A DNA stretch of 64,000 nucleotides, taken from contig CM077115.1 in NCBI GenBank assembly GCA_039619475.1, forward strand, positions 399,996,557 through 400,060,556, written 5' to 3'. This DNA is from Icerya purchasi (Eukaryota > Arthropoda > Insecta > Hemiptera > Monophlebidae). Position 1 is the stretch's first letter. Every line of letters starts with the position of its first letter. The translations under genes were made by a program, and so were the position numbers. This document shows positions 37,319 to 51,154 of the stretch, one piece after another. The notes beneath the pieces were generated by a model, which saw only the letters and a program-made list of their open reading frames with translations, was not told where the DNA came from and ran no database searches.

Positions 37319-38342
37319 AAAAAAAAAAAGAAACAATTTCGTATAGCGCGCCTCATGCGCAATGTTCTGAATCTGCAAATGGAATCGGCAGGAAAGTCGA
37401 TATGCTGCCCGAGTTCTTATTTAAGGACAATCTTAAGAATTACCAAGTTGAAATAATTAAGAAGATGGATCGTTGAACTGAGAGAGCAAAAGATTTTTTG
37501 CATACAAGAATGAGGACGATAAGTCATTAATCGTTGGGCTGAATACCTTGAAACGATTGAATAAAAGGTTTTTTTCTTGCGTAAGTGACGACTTGAACAT
37601 AACTGGCGATTACCGGAAACTGTCTGTCCTCTCATGGCGCTATTTAAGGTAGATAATAAAGCAGGAATTGGAAGCGATACCATTAAGTAATAAAAAGTAA
37701 AAAAGACCGTGAAAACCTTCGACACTTCGAGAAGGCGCGTGGGACGTACATGGGAGTAAAGCGAACAAATAAGAAAAATAAACAGTACTGGCCGAAAGTC
37801 AGGTTGAAAAAATTTCTGCTAGCTTTGAAGATGAACATAGAACAATGGGGAAAACAGTGTTTTGTTTTTGCCTGATCAATCGTAAATCGACTATGCCGCG
37901 TACATAAACGCGCGCGTTTCTTAGTTGCTCGCCTTGCAGACACATCATTGTTTAGACGGCTCGAAATCCAGATTTTCAGAACAATATCGTTTTTTCCGCT
38001 ACAAATATTTTGTTCCTTTTTTTTTCTTTATTTCATTTTATATTCGCGTAATGTTGTCTTCTCTTTACTAGTACCTGTGAAGCAATTCCATTGTAACTAC
38101 CGTGGGAAATTATTATTTTTACGCGAAACCAATTAATAAGTTCATTTATATTCATCCCCCCTTATTTATTTATTAAGAATAAAAATCTAAATGTTTCGAA
38201 TGTTTTCGAGCGTAAGTATTATTTAAAAAAAAAAAAAAAAGCCTAGGTGTAATTTTGTAAACTTCAGTCAGTGTGTCTACAGAAATTTCTTTTTTAAAAT
38301 ACGATTACCATCTGTAAAAACAAGAATGAATATATATATATA

Positions 38343-39697
38343 CAGAGTGGGCCAAAAGAACATCCCGAATTTTAAATGCTCGTCACATAAAGACTAATAT
38401 ACTTACGGAAATGAAACAAACGTTGAAATACTTCAAAAAGAACGCCATTTATTGTACACTATTAGTTTTGAACAATACTCCGTATGAATAGTCACCATTT
38501 TGATTTTTACATTGTTGCAATCTTTCCTCAAAATTATGCATTACTTTTTTAAGAGTTAGTTTTTTAATCGCCGCAATTTCCTTCTGAATGGCCAATTTCA
38601 TCTCGTCGCTTGTTGCTGGTTTACCCTCGTACACCTTGCTTTTCAAGTAGCCCCATAGGTAAAAATCTGTCGGTGTTAAATCCGGACTGCGCGGCGGCCA
38701 AAACAGCTCACAGTTTTGCGAAATCAAGCGGTCCTGAAACTTCTCTCTTAATAACCGCAAAACATCGTTACGAATATGTGGTGTGGCCCCGTCTTGTTGA
38801 AACCACGTTTTAGATAATGTAATCCTCTTCCGTCTGAGCTCCGGTAGAAAAAACTCGTTTAACATTTGGATGTAGCGGTCGCCGTTCACAGTAACATTCG
38901 CTCCGTCCTCCTCCTCGAAGAAGTAGGGACCGATTATCGCTTTCGCACTGACTGCGCGCCATACCGTGATACGAGGGGAGTGCAAGGGTACCGGGTGAAC
39001 GATTCGAGGGTTCTCAGTAGCATAATACCGCATGTTTTGTTTATTAACGTTACCATTTAAATCGAAATGCGCCTCGTCGCTAAAAAAAACATAATCCAAA
39101 TCGACACGTCTTCTTCCTCCAGCATATCCAAAAATTTATTACAAAATTCTAACCTTCTTGGCTTATCTGTTGGTATCAATTCTTGGGTTAGTTGTATCTT
39201 GTATGGGTGCATATTGAGGTCGTTTCAAATTATTCTTCTGAGTGAAGTACGGGGAATTTTCAAGGCGGAAGCCTAGCGACGAACGGATCTGCGCGGACTT
39301 CGCGACAATGCTACGCGCACTTTTTCGATGTTTGTCGGGGTTCTAGACGATCGACGGCGACCTTGATGGTTGACCGCCACCACACTACCGTATTCTCGGA
39401 AGTTTTTTACCCATTTGAGGATACTTTTACGGTCGGGGGGATTGTCATGACGTTTTAAATCAAATTGTTTTTTAAACGCGCGTTGTACCGCGATTACACT
39501 TTCACCGTTTTTCACAAAGTACTCGACAACGAAAGAGCATTGTTTACGCGTCCACGACATCATGACTACTAATCAACTATATTTATATTAAACGGCATAT
39601 TATTTAGCGCCAGATGGCGTTGCAATCGCTACGCTAACTCACAGTGTATGATTTTGACGAGCGTTTGAAATTCGGGATGTTCTTTTGGCCCAACCTA
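38343..39697 (-). mobile_element. Mariner-like element, 1355 bp, with both terminal repeats
   Basis: The two ends are inverted repeats that share GGGCCAAAAGAACATCCCG and run on, with a few mismatches, for about 40 nt. The outer edges (CAGAGT left; TAGGTT on the reversed right end) differ slightly. Both ends are flanked by TA, the Tc1/mariner target duplication. The element encodes a broken transposase on the minus strand. It is a near full-length but dead copy. Confidence 0.92.
38449..39563 (-). pseudogene. Mariner-family transposase, inactivated
   Basis: The first part (39563-39276) starts MMSWTRKQCSFVVEYF and carries the helix-turn-helix DNA-binding region. It is cut by an in-frame stop just after RRSVRR, and a second stop follows about 17 codons later. 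Near 39100 the frame shifts by one base into the catalytic part, DYVFFSDEAHFDLNGNVNKQ, ending in a stop at 38449. All three catalytic aspartates are visible: FSDEAHF, WFQQDGATPH and LTPTDFYLWGY. I count 41 residues between the second and third, a DD41D spacing like the rosa group of mariners. At least two stops and one frameshift make it non-functional. Confidence 0.9.
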
Positions 39698-39805
39698 TAT
39701 ATATGATGGGAAAGAACAAAAAATACGAATGAGAAGTTTTGTCTTACAAGCTTATTGCAAAAAAAATAAAACGAATTAAAACAAAGAATATCAAATTTAA
39801 ACGCC

Positions 39806-40740
39806 TTTTTTTTGGAACTTGTCAAACCTTTGCCCAGAAACAATTGGAATAGAAAGGGTCCTCTCCCTCTCATATCGTCAGTATGGAATTTAATAATACA
39901 ATAAACTCTCTATTCCGTGATCACTCTTTAATTTTTACTGACGGATCGAAGAGCCCGATCGTAGTTGGGACGGCATTCTTGTGCCCTCAGTTCTTTCATT
40001 CTCGGTCTTTTAGACTTCCGTCCTTTTGTTCTGTCTTTACTGCAGAATCTGTTGCCATTCTACAAGCCATTATTTATATTTCCTCTTCTGCAAGTTCTTC
40101 CAAATTCCTTATTGTTTCTGATTCTTTAAGTGTTCTTCTAGCGCTATCTCCATCTTCCCTTTCTCCTTCCACTGATGCTATTATCCTTTCTATTCGTTCT
40201 CTTCTTCATGATCTATCCTCATCGACGTGTACCCAGATTGATTTTCTTTGGATTCCAGGACATGCAGGCATTGATGGAAATGTAGCCGTCGACCTTCTTG
40301 CTAAAGCTGCTGTTTCCAATGGGAATTTTATTAGTAGGGTTCCAGCACACAATATTCTTCTTCCAACTAAATCCTGCCATCTTAGACTTTGGCATTCTGT
40401 TTATGTACCTCTTTTCACTAATCCTAATTCCTTTTATCTCTTGATTAATCCTGTTCCTCCTCCTCGTCCTTGGTTCTATGAGTTTCCCAGTTTGCGTCGG
40501 TCCATAATTACTAAATTATCTCGCCTCCGTTTCTCGCTTGCTGGGCAATGTTCTTTGCTAGCAAACCCAAGGGGGGGTTAAAAAAAAAAAAAAAAAAGGA
40601 GTCAATTATATCATTATATGATATCAAATTTTGTTAGGAGGAAGGAACAAATAATAGGAACAATCTGTGGAGAGGGAAAAGATAGAATATAAGAGGCGCA
40701 ATATGCAGTGTGAAGACCGAGTATCAATAAAATGGAATAG
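39806..40740 (+). repeat. Dispersed repeat containing the RNase H fragment
   Basis: The segments on each side of the RNase H frame, about 39806-39857 and 40622-40731, match consecutive parts of the repeat at 47548-47708. Hence the RNase H piece belongs inside one repeat unit, and the 47.5-kb copy lacks it. Details of the match are given under that copy. Confidence 0.6.
39883..40581 (+). pseudogene. RNase H domain fragment of a non-LTR retrotransposon
   Basis: This is an open frame of 232 residues. The four RNase H catalytic residues are present: D20 (FTDGSK), E55 (TAES), D80 (SDSLS) and D137 (GNVAVDLLAKAA), with the HAG motif at 127-129. In LINEs such a domain sits after the reverse transcriptase and removes RNA from the hybrid. 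No reverse transcriptase lies upstream; the mariner element is there instead. The frame ends early in a G run followed by 17 A. It is the best preserved LINE piece in the window, but it is still a fragment. The ATG at 39883 is only the first one available. Confidence 0.82.
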
Positions 40741-43700
40741 AAAGCAGAACACTCAGCAGAAAGAGATGAACACTAATTTAATCGAAGCAGCACGGAGTCA
40801 CATAATATCCATTGTTTTTTAATACGGTTTATATATTAAGCCAAAAAAAATTTTTTGTAAACACAATTGAATAGATGTGTTTTTCGAGAAATAGATTTTT
40901 TTGTACTATTATCGCAATCCAGCGGACTTTGTTACTAAAAACGTATTGAAAAAACACTCGTTATTTCCAAAAGAAACCATAGAGAAGAGATATATCATTT
41001 TTTACGAACCCATTTAAAAAAAAAAAAAAAATCAAAAAAAAATCACCTCGTTTAAAAAAAGTAATTACGACAAAATGATGAAAAAAATAAAACAGATTAT
41101 TTGCAGAATTAGTGTAACAAATCTCGGATTATTTATTCCATTAAAAATATTAAAACTGTTTCACCGCTTTTTTTTTTTTCCTTCGTGGATTGAAGAAAAC
41201 TGGTCTGAATCTTAAAAAAAAACTGATCGGCGGAGAGAGAAACAATTAGAAAAAAATTGAAGCATGGAATTCAAAAGGCATATATCAACGCAGAATCAAA
41301 AATATTATAGATTCAATAAGAATTTTTGGAGGAATTCCGTTTTTTCAACAAAGATGCAAAAAGTGGAACGGGCATCAACCGTAGAGTATCGTGGAAAAAT
41401 GATGCGTAGAGAAGAAAAAAAAGAATTCGAAATAATAAGAAAAACCTTAAAATCGATTTTTTTTTTATTATAAACTTCTTCTTGTGAAACTGATCAAATA
41501 CTTAAACTATTATTACATATTCCGCGTCTATTAAAGTATAATCTCGTTTAAATATCGTTCAAGGTTAAAAAGAGGGGGAGGGGGGGCACATACGTTCAAT
41601 GCAGTATTTGCAAGTAAATGCGGAAAAATTTTCGTTCGATTTCAAAATTAAAATGATCAAAAACAGTAGCTCACGTTTCATAATGACGAGGAGAAAACAG
41701 AACGAATCGACGAGCATGTCGCTCGCTAGCCACTTGTCTGAAACTTTTTTGTTCTGGTGGGAGACGTTGAAAAATTGTTTTTTGATTATGAAGAAATGTA
41801 CTTAATAGTTTGGGCCGATTATTGCAGGATGTACACAATTCGAAACTGTAGTTAAGTAAAATGAACGTAACAGTTTTATTTAGACAGTGTTTTCCTATTG
41901 TCCGTAACCGTAAATTTTACCTAGGCGTAATATTTTAATTTAAATAATATACATAACGTGCAAAATAAATTACAAATCGTCTAAAGGGAAGTAGAGTTGA
42001 AAAAAGAGAAAAAAAAACAAATTAAAAATGATTACAGAAAGAAGAAATACCAGTTTAAAACAAAGAAGGAAAATATTTCAGGAATACTGATGTGGTATTT
42101 AATCGTACAGCGTAAATTACGAATGTATTCAGTATAATTAAACATAATTTAATTTACTGCGGAATCGTTAATCTTTTATCCTTTATCAAATATTTCGAAT
42201 ATAATCGAATTTCTTCTTTGTGCAGTAGTCAACAAAGGAAAACGACATGATCACAGTATAAGCAGAAGCGAAATACCTGAGGATAACGAAAATAAACGAC
42301 TCTCCAATAGATTAAATTGCGTTCAATTAAAGTGTATTAATCATATCGAATGGAAAACGTATCCCGAAAAAAAGAACTGCAATAGATATAAAGAGTACAC
42401 ATAGCAACGAAATAAGAAAATAAATTATTTTCAAGCACTGATTGTCGCCGAAGGAAAAATCGATCGTAGATATATCTACGAAGAATGGAAAGTTCAATTC
42501 TGATGACAAATGTAAACGAATTTCTTCTTTGAGAGCTGCTTTGCAACTTTCACTCTCGTCGGATCGAATAATTTTAATTATTAGTAATATTTTTTCAAAA
42601 GCGTGAAAAAATCTAATGTGTCATATGTGACACACATCTTCGTTCTAAGTTACATGATTTGATCATCGCTAAAAACTGCTAATATTTGTCCGTTCTTTTG
42701 TTAATAAGCATTAAGAGGGCACGGAGCCACAATTTGGTAAGTCCAAATTCAGTTTACCGGAGTAAGAATTCTAATTATAACAGGGGGAAATCGTTAATGC
42801 GCGGATAAAGCTCAAAATATACAAGAAGCCTCGATTTACCTACTCCCCCGGGAATAAACCGACCGAAATCATCGGTGTCAAATGAATTCGAAGAAGAATA
42901 AAAAAAGAATCATTAGATATTGTACCGATTTTAGTAGATAAAATGAAATGAATAAGGTTCACCACAACGGATTTTTCCATGTGACGAATAAGAGGAAAAA
43001 TAGCTAAAAAAAAAAAACCTTATATAATCTTTTCTTTTTTTTTTTTTAAATTTGTACCGTTAAAAATAACTAAGAAATCGAAGACACGATTGGGAATATT
43101 ATCTCAAGCCGTCATAAGAAAAATCTACTATACATGTCAAATGTGTAGATTGAAAAAAAAAAAACAATACTAATACGTATTTGGTTCACAGCGAGACTAA
43201 AATTTATATTTAAAAAAGGAGTTCACGTAACACATTCAAGATTAAAATACTCCACACGCAATTAATTATTATTATCTATATTGGAAATTTTATGCCGATA
43301 ATTTAATATTTATCAGCGTTCTCGTTTTTGTTTTTTGATTTTTTCTATTCTAAAAAGACATAGTAATGATTCATTCGATTCCACGAAGTGGAAGATGGAG
43401 GGACATATTCCATTTCCAATTGCTTAGCGATACAAGAAGACATGTTAGCATACTACACGTATTTTTAAGCGCGATGATAAAAACCAGTCCCGATGTGATA
43501 TCATCGAAGTGTAACTTTTCCATCTTATCAGTCGTATTTCTTCAGCTTCGTGACAATATGTTCTCACTGTACAAATCCAGAGGGCCATGGCAATCCCGTC
43601 CGTTGATAACATTAATGTATTCGCAATACCTTGGAGACCACGGCCGATATTTGTGATTTTCAATCGTTATTATTACAGGGCATCGCAAAAGAAAGCTTCT

Positions 43701-44798
43701 TTACGCCGCCATTTGCATACAGGTAACGCTTTAATATAATTAAAAGAAGCGTAGTATTTTTGACACATTTATTGTAACACTGTTTTACTTAAGCCGACAT
43801 CATAGAGTTCCGGATATACGTTTCATTGACTGCTGTTTCACGCGTCATTTCCGTTTCATTCACGCAACCGGTTGGAAATTTTTATACCACGACCGGAAAT
43901 TCAAAAATTTCGACTTTCCTCACGTTTGTTTCATCGTATTCCGTTTGTTTTTGTTCAGATGACAATGTTACAAACTTACACTTGCGATGCCGCTCGGACA
44001 CGCGCCGCAGTCCAAATGCCGAAAAACGGTATGTATTTAGTTTATTATATAGACAGCGAATAAAACGCTACCGTGTTTTATTCTTATTCCCCTCACCGCA
44101 CAAGTATGCCGTCGCGGACGTTTTATGACTTTACGAATTCGCGTTATTAGTTTATAAAGATGATTAATATTTCGATTATTATTTATTAATACTATCGTGA
44201 TTTTATTAATATATCATTTAACAATTGTACCGATATTTCCTTAATAGCCACCCCGCGCGCTGGAAGAACAATAAATGCTCTTATGCAAAAATATTCAAAA
44301 CGGTCGATGAATTGAAATCAACGTATCACTGATGTCGGCGGTAATTAAGTACACGCTTGAGTTAGGGGTTTACTTTTCCATAGATGCAAAGTTGAACTTT
44401 GGGTTTGACGTTAACAGCGAAATTATTCGACTACTACTAGAGTTCGTGTAATTCAGTTAAAAGAAATTCTAACGAACGATTTGATTAATTCGCGCTGTAG
44501 ACACTATCGGCACCTGCATATAATGAACAGAGAGACTATATTCGGATGGACGACGAGGATTTTTAACTTGTGAAAAACCAACCAACTCGGTCAGAAAATC
44601 TCGATCAGATCTTTCTACTGATTCTTTGGATGGGTTACTGACTCTTGACCGACACAGCATTCCTCAGGCACACCTCATATTCTCTCTCAGCACGTTCTCC
44701 ATATTTTTAAATATATTATTTCATTTACCATAAAATGGGGCGCGCATTTTAGAAATCACCTTCCCCGCGGCTATACTTATATTTTAAATAATTTCTAC

Positions 44799-44876
44799 TT
44801 GTCGCCATTGAATCTCGAACTGAAGAGATTCGGGTAGTGCGACCGTTCTTCTGGCCATTCGGCTATTGCAACTACG
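44799..44876 (-). repeat. tRNA-derived SINE head
   Basis: On the minus strand TAGCCGAATGGCCAGAAGAA is an A-box-like start, and AGTTCGAGATTC about 30 nt on is a B box. A weak GTTGC/GGCGAC end pairing is seen. The non-tRNA body is not delimited. Confidence 0.62.
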
Positions 44877-47547
44877 AAATCTTATAGATTTTATGTTGTC
44901 CTAAGAACTATTTAAATAGGCTTTTACAAACTGATTAATTTTGGTTGCTCTGCTACTGTCATACTTTTGTCATTTTCACGACAAGGCGTAGGAAAAATAT
45001 TTCTTAAAATTTCTGGTATCATTCTGTCGGTAATTACTTTCTTCATTAATTTATTGATTTTTTACGATTCGAGATTTTCTCCCCCTCCCCCCGGTTTTTA
45101 AAAATATCTATCATATTTTATACTGATTTCTAATAAAAATACTTTTTTATGATTTTCTGTCTCTCTCTTATTAATATCTGCAATAAATTAATCCAGTCTC
45201 ATCATAATAGCCGATGATATTTAACAACACAACAAGAATGTCACTAAACTAAAGCACCATTTGCGTTCGTCACTAATGTTTAATTATTTCTATAGCTTCC
45301 ATTTGCCGTAACAGCTTTCTGAAAATCCTGTACGGACAATAGTGTGGAAAATGTATCGACACCACACGCGTTATTAAACATCGAAAGAGCATTTTGTTTT
45401 TGTTTTTTTTTTTCTCCCGCGTGCCCTCTTGATTACGACCAAAAAATATTTAATCAATCTTTAGATCTACAATTCCTACTCTTTTTCACAATGAATTCTA
45501 GGAATTCACAATGAATCAGACATCTGCCGCCTCCACGGTGCTCGAAAAATCATTTTTATCTCAATCATCTATTTTACTCTTATTCAGCAGCTATATCTCT
45601 CTTCTCAAACGTAAAGACCTCAAACTCGAAGCTGAGCTTCCCAGTACTTTAATATAGCTTTTATCTCTCACTCTTTTCTTCCTCATCCATCCGATTATTA
45701 CGTCGTTTCCGCAGTATATTCGTCCAACGCTCGACGAGTTTCTTTTCGGCTTTTATTACACATCTCTCCCTCAATTTCACTTTATCAAATGTCGCATATG
45801 TTAACATTCGAACGCGCACACACACAAACCGAGTTGGAACGAAGGACTATAACGTTTTCGATTTCAACTTAAGATGTTCGGAAAATCTACCGTCAATTGT
45901 AGAAAGGAGACGGTTTGCCGATAAAATCTTTTACCATCTCATAGTGACGAATTAACTTTGACTTACAAATTTCACGAGTACAATACACTTTAAAAATTCC
46001 CGTGAAATCAGTAGCCGGCGAAATGAAACTTTACAACTGCTACAATACGGGAAGATGGTAATTGTGCGTCCGTTCTCTTTGTACGTATCGCTAATATTAT
46101 CATTTTTAATTGAATTAAAAGATACGTCGGAAACGGCTATTAAAGTATCTTTGGGAGTAGAATAAAAGTGTAATAAAGGAAATATTAATTTTTATATCCG
46201 AGAAAGTAGTCGCGCTTATTTTTCCTCGTTAGTGTTCGGATTCTGCTTCGGCCAGTGACACGCTGAAATAGAATCTGTAAAATTTCCTTTCGACAGCTAT
46301 CTGCGTCTCGCTGAAATTCTCCTCTGATCTTTCGCGTTTCCTCGATATTTCACGAAGCCAAGATTTGAATTTTCTTTCTCATTGCCTAATTAACAATGAA
46401 GAAAAGAAGTATTGTGTGTGCTGTCTTTAAATTTTATTCAATAATACCCTACTGCGAGAAACAGGCAAAATTAGTTTTAATTTGTTTAAGCGAGGGTACA
46501 AGTGAATTTTTTTTTTGCACTTTATAAGAAGCTTCGAAAATGTACGTTCGATTACGAGATTCGACGACTGGCCCGATTCTGACGGTCTACTGCTTCGCAC
46601 AGAGTAAATTTTTCGTATTGTTTGTGAAACATATTTTTTGTTCTGTTTTTGTCTTTATTTATTTTTTAATTGACCCGAATTAAAACAGAGAGATGATACA
46701 ATAGCAAATTTGATTTTCGTCGTTCTTTTCGTTTCACTCCGTAACTGACGTCAACCACCGCCCGACGATCGCAAGATTCGCTAACTTTATATATAGTGAT
46801 TGTCTTTTTTGCTTAAATCATCGCAATTAATTATGTCTTTCGATGATCACACACGATTTCGATTTTAACAGTCTGTATCTTTTCACAGTGGTAGCAAAAA
46901 CAACCTCTAGAAAACTCGTCTCGAAAATTTCTTAACGAATCACATGCATGTAACATTACTCCATTTGAGAAATTGCACACGATAAAAGCCATTAAAATTA
47001 AGTCGGTTCGATGTGTACGTTCAAGTTCATTAAAAATAATAATAAAACTATCATTTACTTTTCCGTTTTCGCGGGAAAAAAAATTTATTAAATTCTGATC
47101 AATTATTATTTTACAAGTAGCGAAAAATATTCGTTTTGTGTGTTTTAATAGAAAGTACTTCCGACCTTTTTTTCCCCTAAAGACGGATATAAAAATGTAA
47201 ATTCCGTATTTTTCGACATAAGCATTATTATCGAATCTTTCATAAAATATTAGTAATTGCTTTTTTTCATTTCGTTTAAAAACGCAGTTTTTTCATCTAG
47301 TCAACGCGTCGGATGTTAATCGATCGATCATCACGATAAAAAAAATCCCCCGCATATCCAGAAGAAATAAGGTGACGAAGAATGTATGTTTACTGGAAAA
47401 AACGAGCATAGAGGAAACCAATACTAAACAGGATAAAATACAGATGTACACACACACGCGCGAAAAAAAAAAGGAAAAAAAGGAAAATAAAATAAAATAA
47501 AAGAAACATTTTTTAAAGTGATTCGGACATATATGTTTTTTTACTTT

Positions 47548-47708
47548 TTTTTTAGGACTAGTCGACCAAGGGCCATCATTTAGAAACAATTAGAAAGGGA
47601 AGGAATCATTTAGCTATCAAATATTGTTAGTAGGAAGGAACAAATAATATAGTGCAGAGAAGGAAAAGATGGGGAATGATGTAAGGAAAATCAAGTATCA
47701 TCAATAAC
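47548..47708 (+). repeat. Internally deleted copy of the repeat at 39.8-40.7 kb
   Basis: Positions 47615-47648 match 40622-40655 at 32 of 34 bases (core TTGTTAGNAGGAAGGAACAA), and similarity continues to GTATCAATAA at the end. Positions 47548-47601 resemble 39806-39857, sharing AGAAACAATT and AGAAAGGG. About 740 bp, the RNase H frame, is missing here. Confidence 0.65.
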
Positions 47709-50700
47709 AATTCCCCCGAAAAGCTTTGTCCTCAAAGAATTCCATATTTTACTTACGATCTATAAGCTAAACGTATATCCAAATATTAAAAGCAAATAAG
47801 CGTGCCTTTTCTTCTCTTTTAGTTGTTACAACTTTTAAATTTTTTACTTTAATTAAAAAAAAAAAAAAAACTTTTATTTACATATTACATTTTTTTTTGG
47901 ATACTAGTAAATTTAATAAAAATTTATCCAAGAAAGTATGATTAAAGTTTTTATTTAAGCATTTGATTCTTTCTTTTTTTTTTTTAGCAAAATGCCTCAA
48001 AAATTTCTAAAATTTTCAGTGGATAACGAATTACCAAAATGAATACAGTATGAAAAGGAGAATAAAATTTTACAGAAAAAAAACAAAAACAAAAAAAAAA
48101 CATGATATTTGATCGAGTTTATTTTTTATTTATTCAACCTGATGTTGAAACTAAGGCTTATAAGGTGCGATTGTTTTTAATACCAGATTAAGGAGCTGGG
48201 GGTTAATCTAATAGAAGACACAGTTCGTATTCGGATTGCGTAAGAGAAGGAATCAGAAAAACACATAATACATATATACGGTTGTTTTCTTTTTTCCCGG
48301 TGTTAAATAGAAGGGACAACACAAGCTGATTGATAAAATTACCTATACACACAATTTACCATTTAAAAACCTGACATTATTGACACATATTGCGGGTGGA
48401 TCCGGTGTATACATCAGACCAGTTTGATTTTCCGCGGATAAAGTGTGGATGAAAATAGTTCGATATTTGATACAGGCAAGTTGTAATGTTTGTATTTTTC
48501 CATTTTTACCGGAAAATAAATCTTTGCTCCGGTTCGGATAGCGCAAACAAGGCGGCGATATATCTGCAATTTCGTGACAAAACGTAAACAGCGATTAAAT
48601 TATGCGCAATTTTCACTGCTTCGAACACGATCGCTGACAGCATCCGAGTTTCGTAATAACATCTGTATTCCAGTAAATAACTTTTCAAGGACAACGTGCT
48701 GACCAGAATAGACTAAATTCAGAGAAAAAATCAGGTTTTTATCTAATTTTAACATGTTACCTTCGCACCTGAGTATTTAATAGCGCATCTGCTGCCAGTC
48801 GCTCTCAGCTATCTCCGCATAAGCCAGATATCGAGAGCACTTTAAATGAACCGATAGCGAATTATTTCTTATTAAACCACGTTAACGGGTGTAGAGTTGA
48901 TTTTTTAAATTACAGCACAATACACGCTTCTGCTGTGTTGAGGTTTTGTGGTGAGTAGAATTTTTGTACAAGAATGTCGTTTGGCATGTGACATAGACTT
49001 GTACAAATATGTCGGTGTCCGTACATTGGAAGCCGGTTAGTAAAGCACTGAGGTTCGCTAACGCTTTTATCAAATTCTTTATAAACGATAGCTTCTCAGA
49101 AGATGGCAACAAGTCGTCTAGGGAGAAATGTTACTACAATGCCATAATGTGCAATATTAATTTCGCGCGCAAATACGTTACGTGGAGATTATTATATTCT
49201 TCAGATAATCCTATCGGCAATATATCCGAATAATCTCGATTTTTTTCACCTTCTACGCATTCGGTGGCCACACTAGCTTACATTAAGGACTTGTATCAAA
49301 AAAATACTACTATCTCCTACGTTCGTTTAAGTTCATCACTTTGATCTTTATCGTTGATACCTTTGAATGCATAACAGTAACAGTTTTAAACCTCAATCGT
49401 TTATTATTTTATACATATATACATCGACGCGTAAAATACAATACCAACAACTCATATTATTATCTTCCGATTGCTATCGGTCATTCTGTTAAAATCTGCG
49501 AAACATCATCGACTTTTCTCCTCGCATTTTAACGACGATTTGAAGATATAAACGATTTCATTATTTACAATATCCCCCGTATAACATCAGCTAGAAATCA
49601 TTTTTAACTTTTAAAAAAATTATTCCTCTACCAAAGTGACGTCAGTGTCACGGTTCGCAAACTATTAACGAGTTACGTGAAACATTAGCGGTCAGGAGAG
49701 TATAAAATTTTTCGCGTGAGATCATTTGGTAAAGCAAAAGGACGACGCATGTTACGAGGATAGAAATTCCGGACAGAAGTGTTTTTATTATCTTCTTTGG
49801 TGGTTAAAATATTCTCTCCATTAAAATTCTTGAAAGCCCGACCACCGTATTTTGTTTTTTTTTTATCAATTGAAGATTATTCGGAATTAGTTAAATCCAT
49901 CAGGGTTTTTCATATACCTATTCACACATGGCGGATGGATCACCGACGGCGAACTAACATAACAGTTTGCATTTTATGATTTTCATCTACTTTGAAGATG
50001 TTGATTCGGTTATTTTGCAGCGAGCGCAACGCAATTTTCGTACCAAGACCAATGGAGAGACCTCCCTCACGGGGTTCTGACATAATGGTAATACAAAGAA
50101 GAGGTCTTTGAATGGAAGATGGAATTAAAACGAAAAAGTCGTAATAATGAAGTCGCCGTTTGTGCCGCGCCGAAAGCTATTGTCAATGACCGCGTGTCTA
50201 CGAAGCGTACTATACTCTGCACTCCTGAAAAACGAAACCTGCCGATAGCGAATCATCATCCGGCCATGTATCTTTCGTAATGAATCTGATGAGATAGACA
50301 ATATTCCGTTAGTCACGCTTGAAATAAATCATACTCTATCGTCCGCAGATCCACCGAATGCTACTAACTAACTGCGGACAAAGATACCATCGCGTGGTCC
50401 GTAGCAATTAATTGTCTTCGAAGAATTACACTCAAGTCTGTCGTTCGCCTATTTTCATTAATAATAGAAATTCAAGACAACACTGTCGCTGTGGTTTTTC
50501 CTTCCACGCCGCCTAAACTCTTCGATTCCAGCGTCGCAAACAAAACTGCAATGTTCCACCGTGTATAGTTTGTTAAGAAAAAATTTTCATAAACGATATA
50601 ACAAAACGTACACTAAAAGTTTTACGATACTAGAAATCATGCCTTTACTAGGTAATATAATGTAATTTTCGTTTGTTTGACGGTATTTCAAATAACCCTT

Positions 50701-50956
50701 GACACCACTACTCATACTATACGCTGCCTCCGTAATTACTGGGGGTGGTTTTTTTGCCGGAAAAAATCAGTGTTCATTGCGTGGTAAACCCTTCGCATCT
50801 TTTCCACTCTGATGTAATCCTAATGACGATTCGAAATACTTAATAAACATTCGTTTTATTATATAGCATCCAGATCACATTATTCTTTCTGATCGTTTTT
50901 ATACAATGAATTAGTATTACATTTCACCCGCAACAAGTAAAATCCAGTAAGGGTTT

Positions 50957-51154
50957 TTATTTTTGAATTATACTTTTTTTCTTCCTTTGCGCGAATATAT
51001 ATGCCGCCACCGGGGTATCTTTATGCAAAACAGAAGCTGCTAAAATCGCCGGAATGGTGATCCCACGGTAAGTCATAAAAGGAAGGTTCTTGCCGTCGCC
51101 CGGGATCAGCAGTTTTCTGAGCTCAATTTTACCACTAAGCGAAGGACAAAGTGA
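50957..51154 (-). other. Unidentified coding-like island, locally GC-rich
   Basis: A minus-strand frame between stops, 65 codons without an early ATG, reads KIELRKLLIPGDGKNLPFMT then RGITIPAILAASVLHKDTPV and AAYIFAQRKKK. The middle (about 51000-51125) is clearly richer in GC than the flanks and has regular codon use. It has no obvious strong splice sites. I cannot assign it to a family. It may be a transposon scrap or an exon of an unknown nested gene. Confidence 0.25.
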
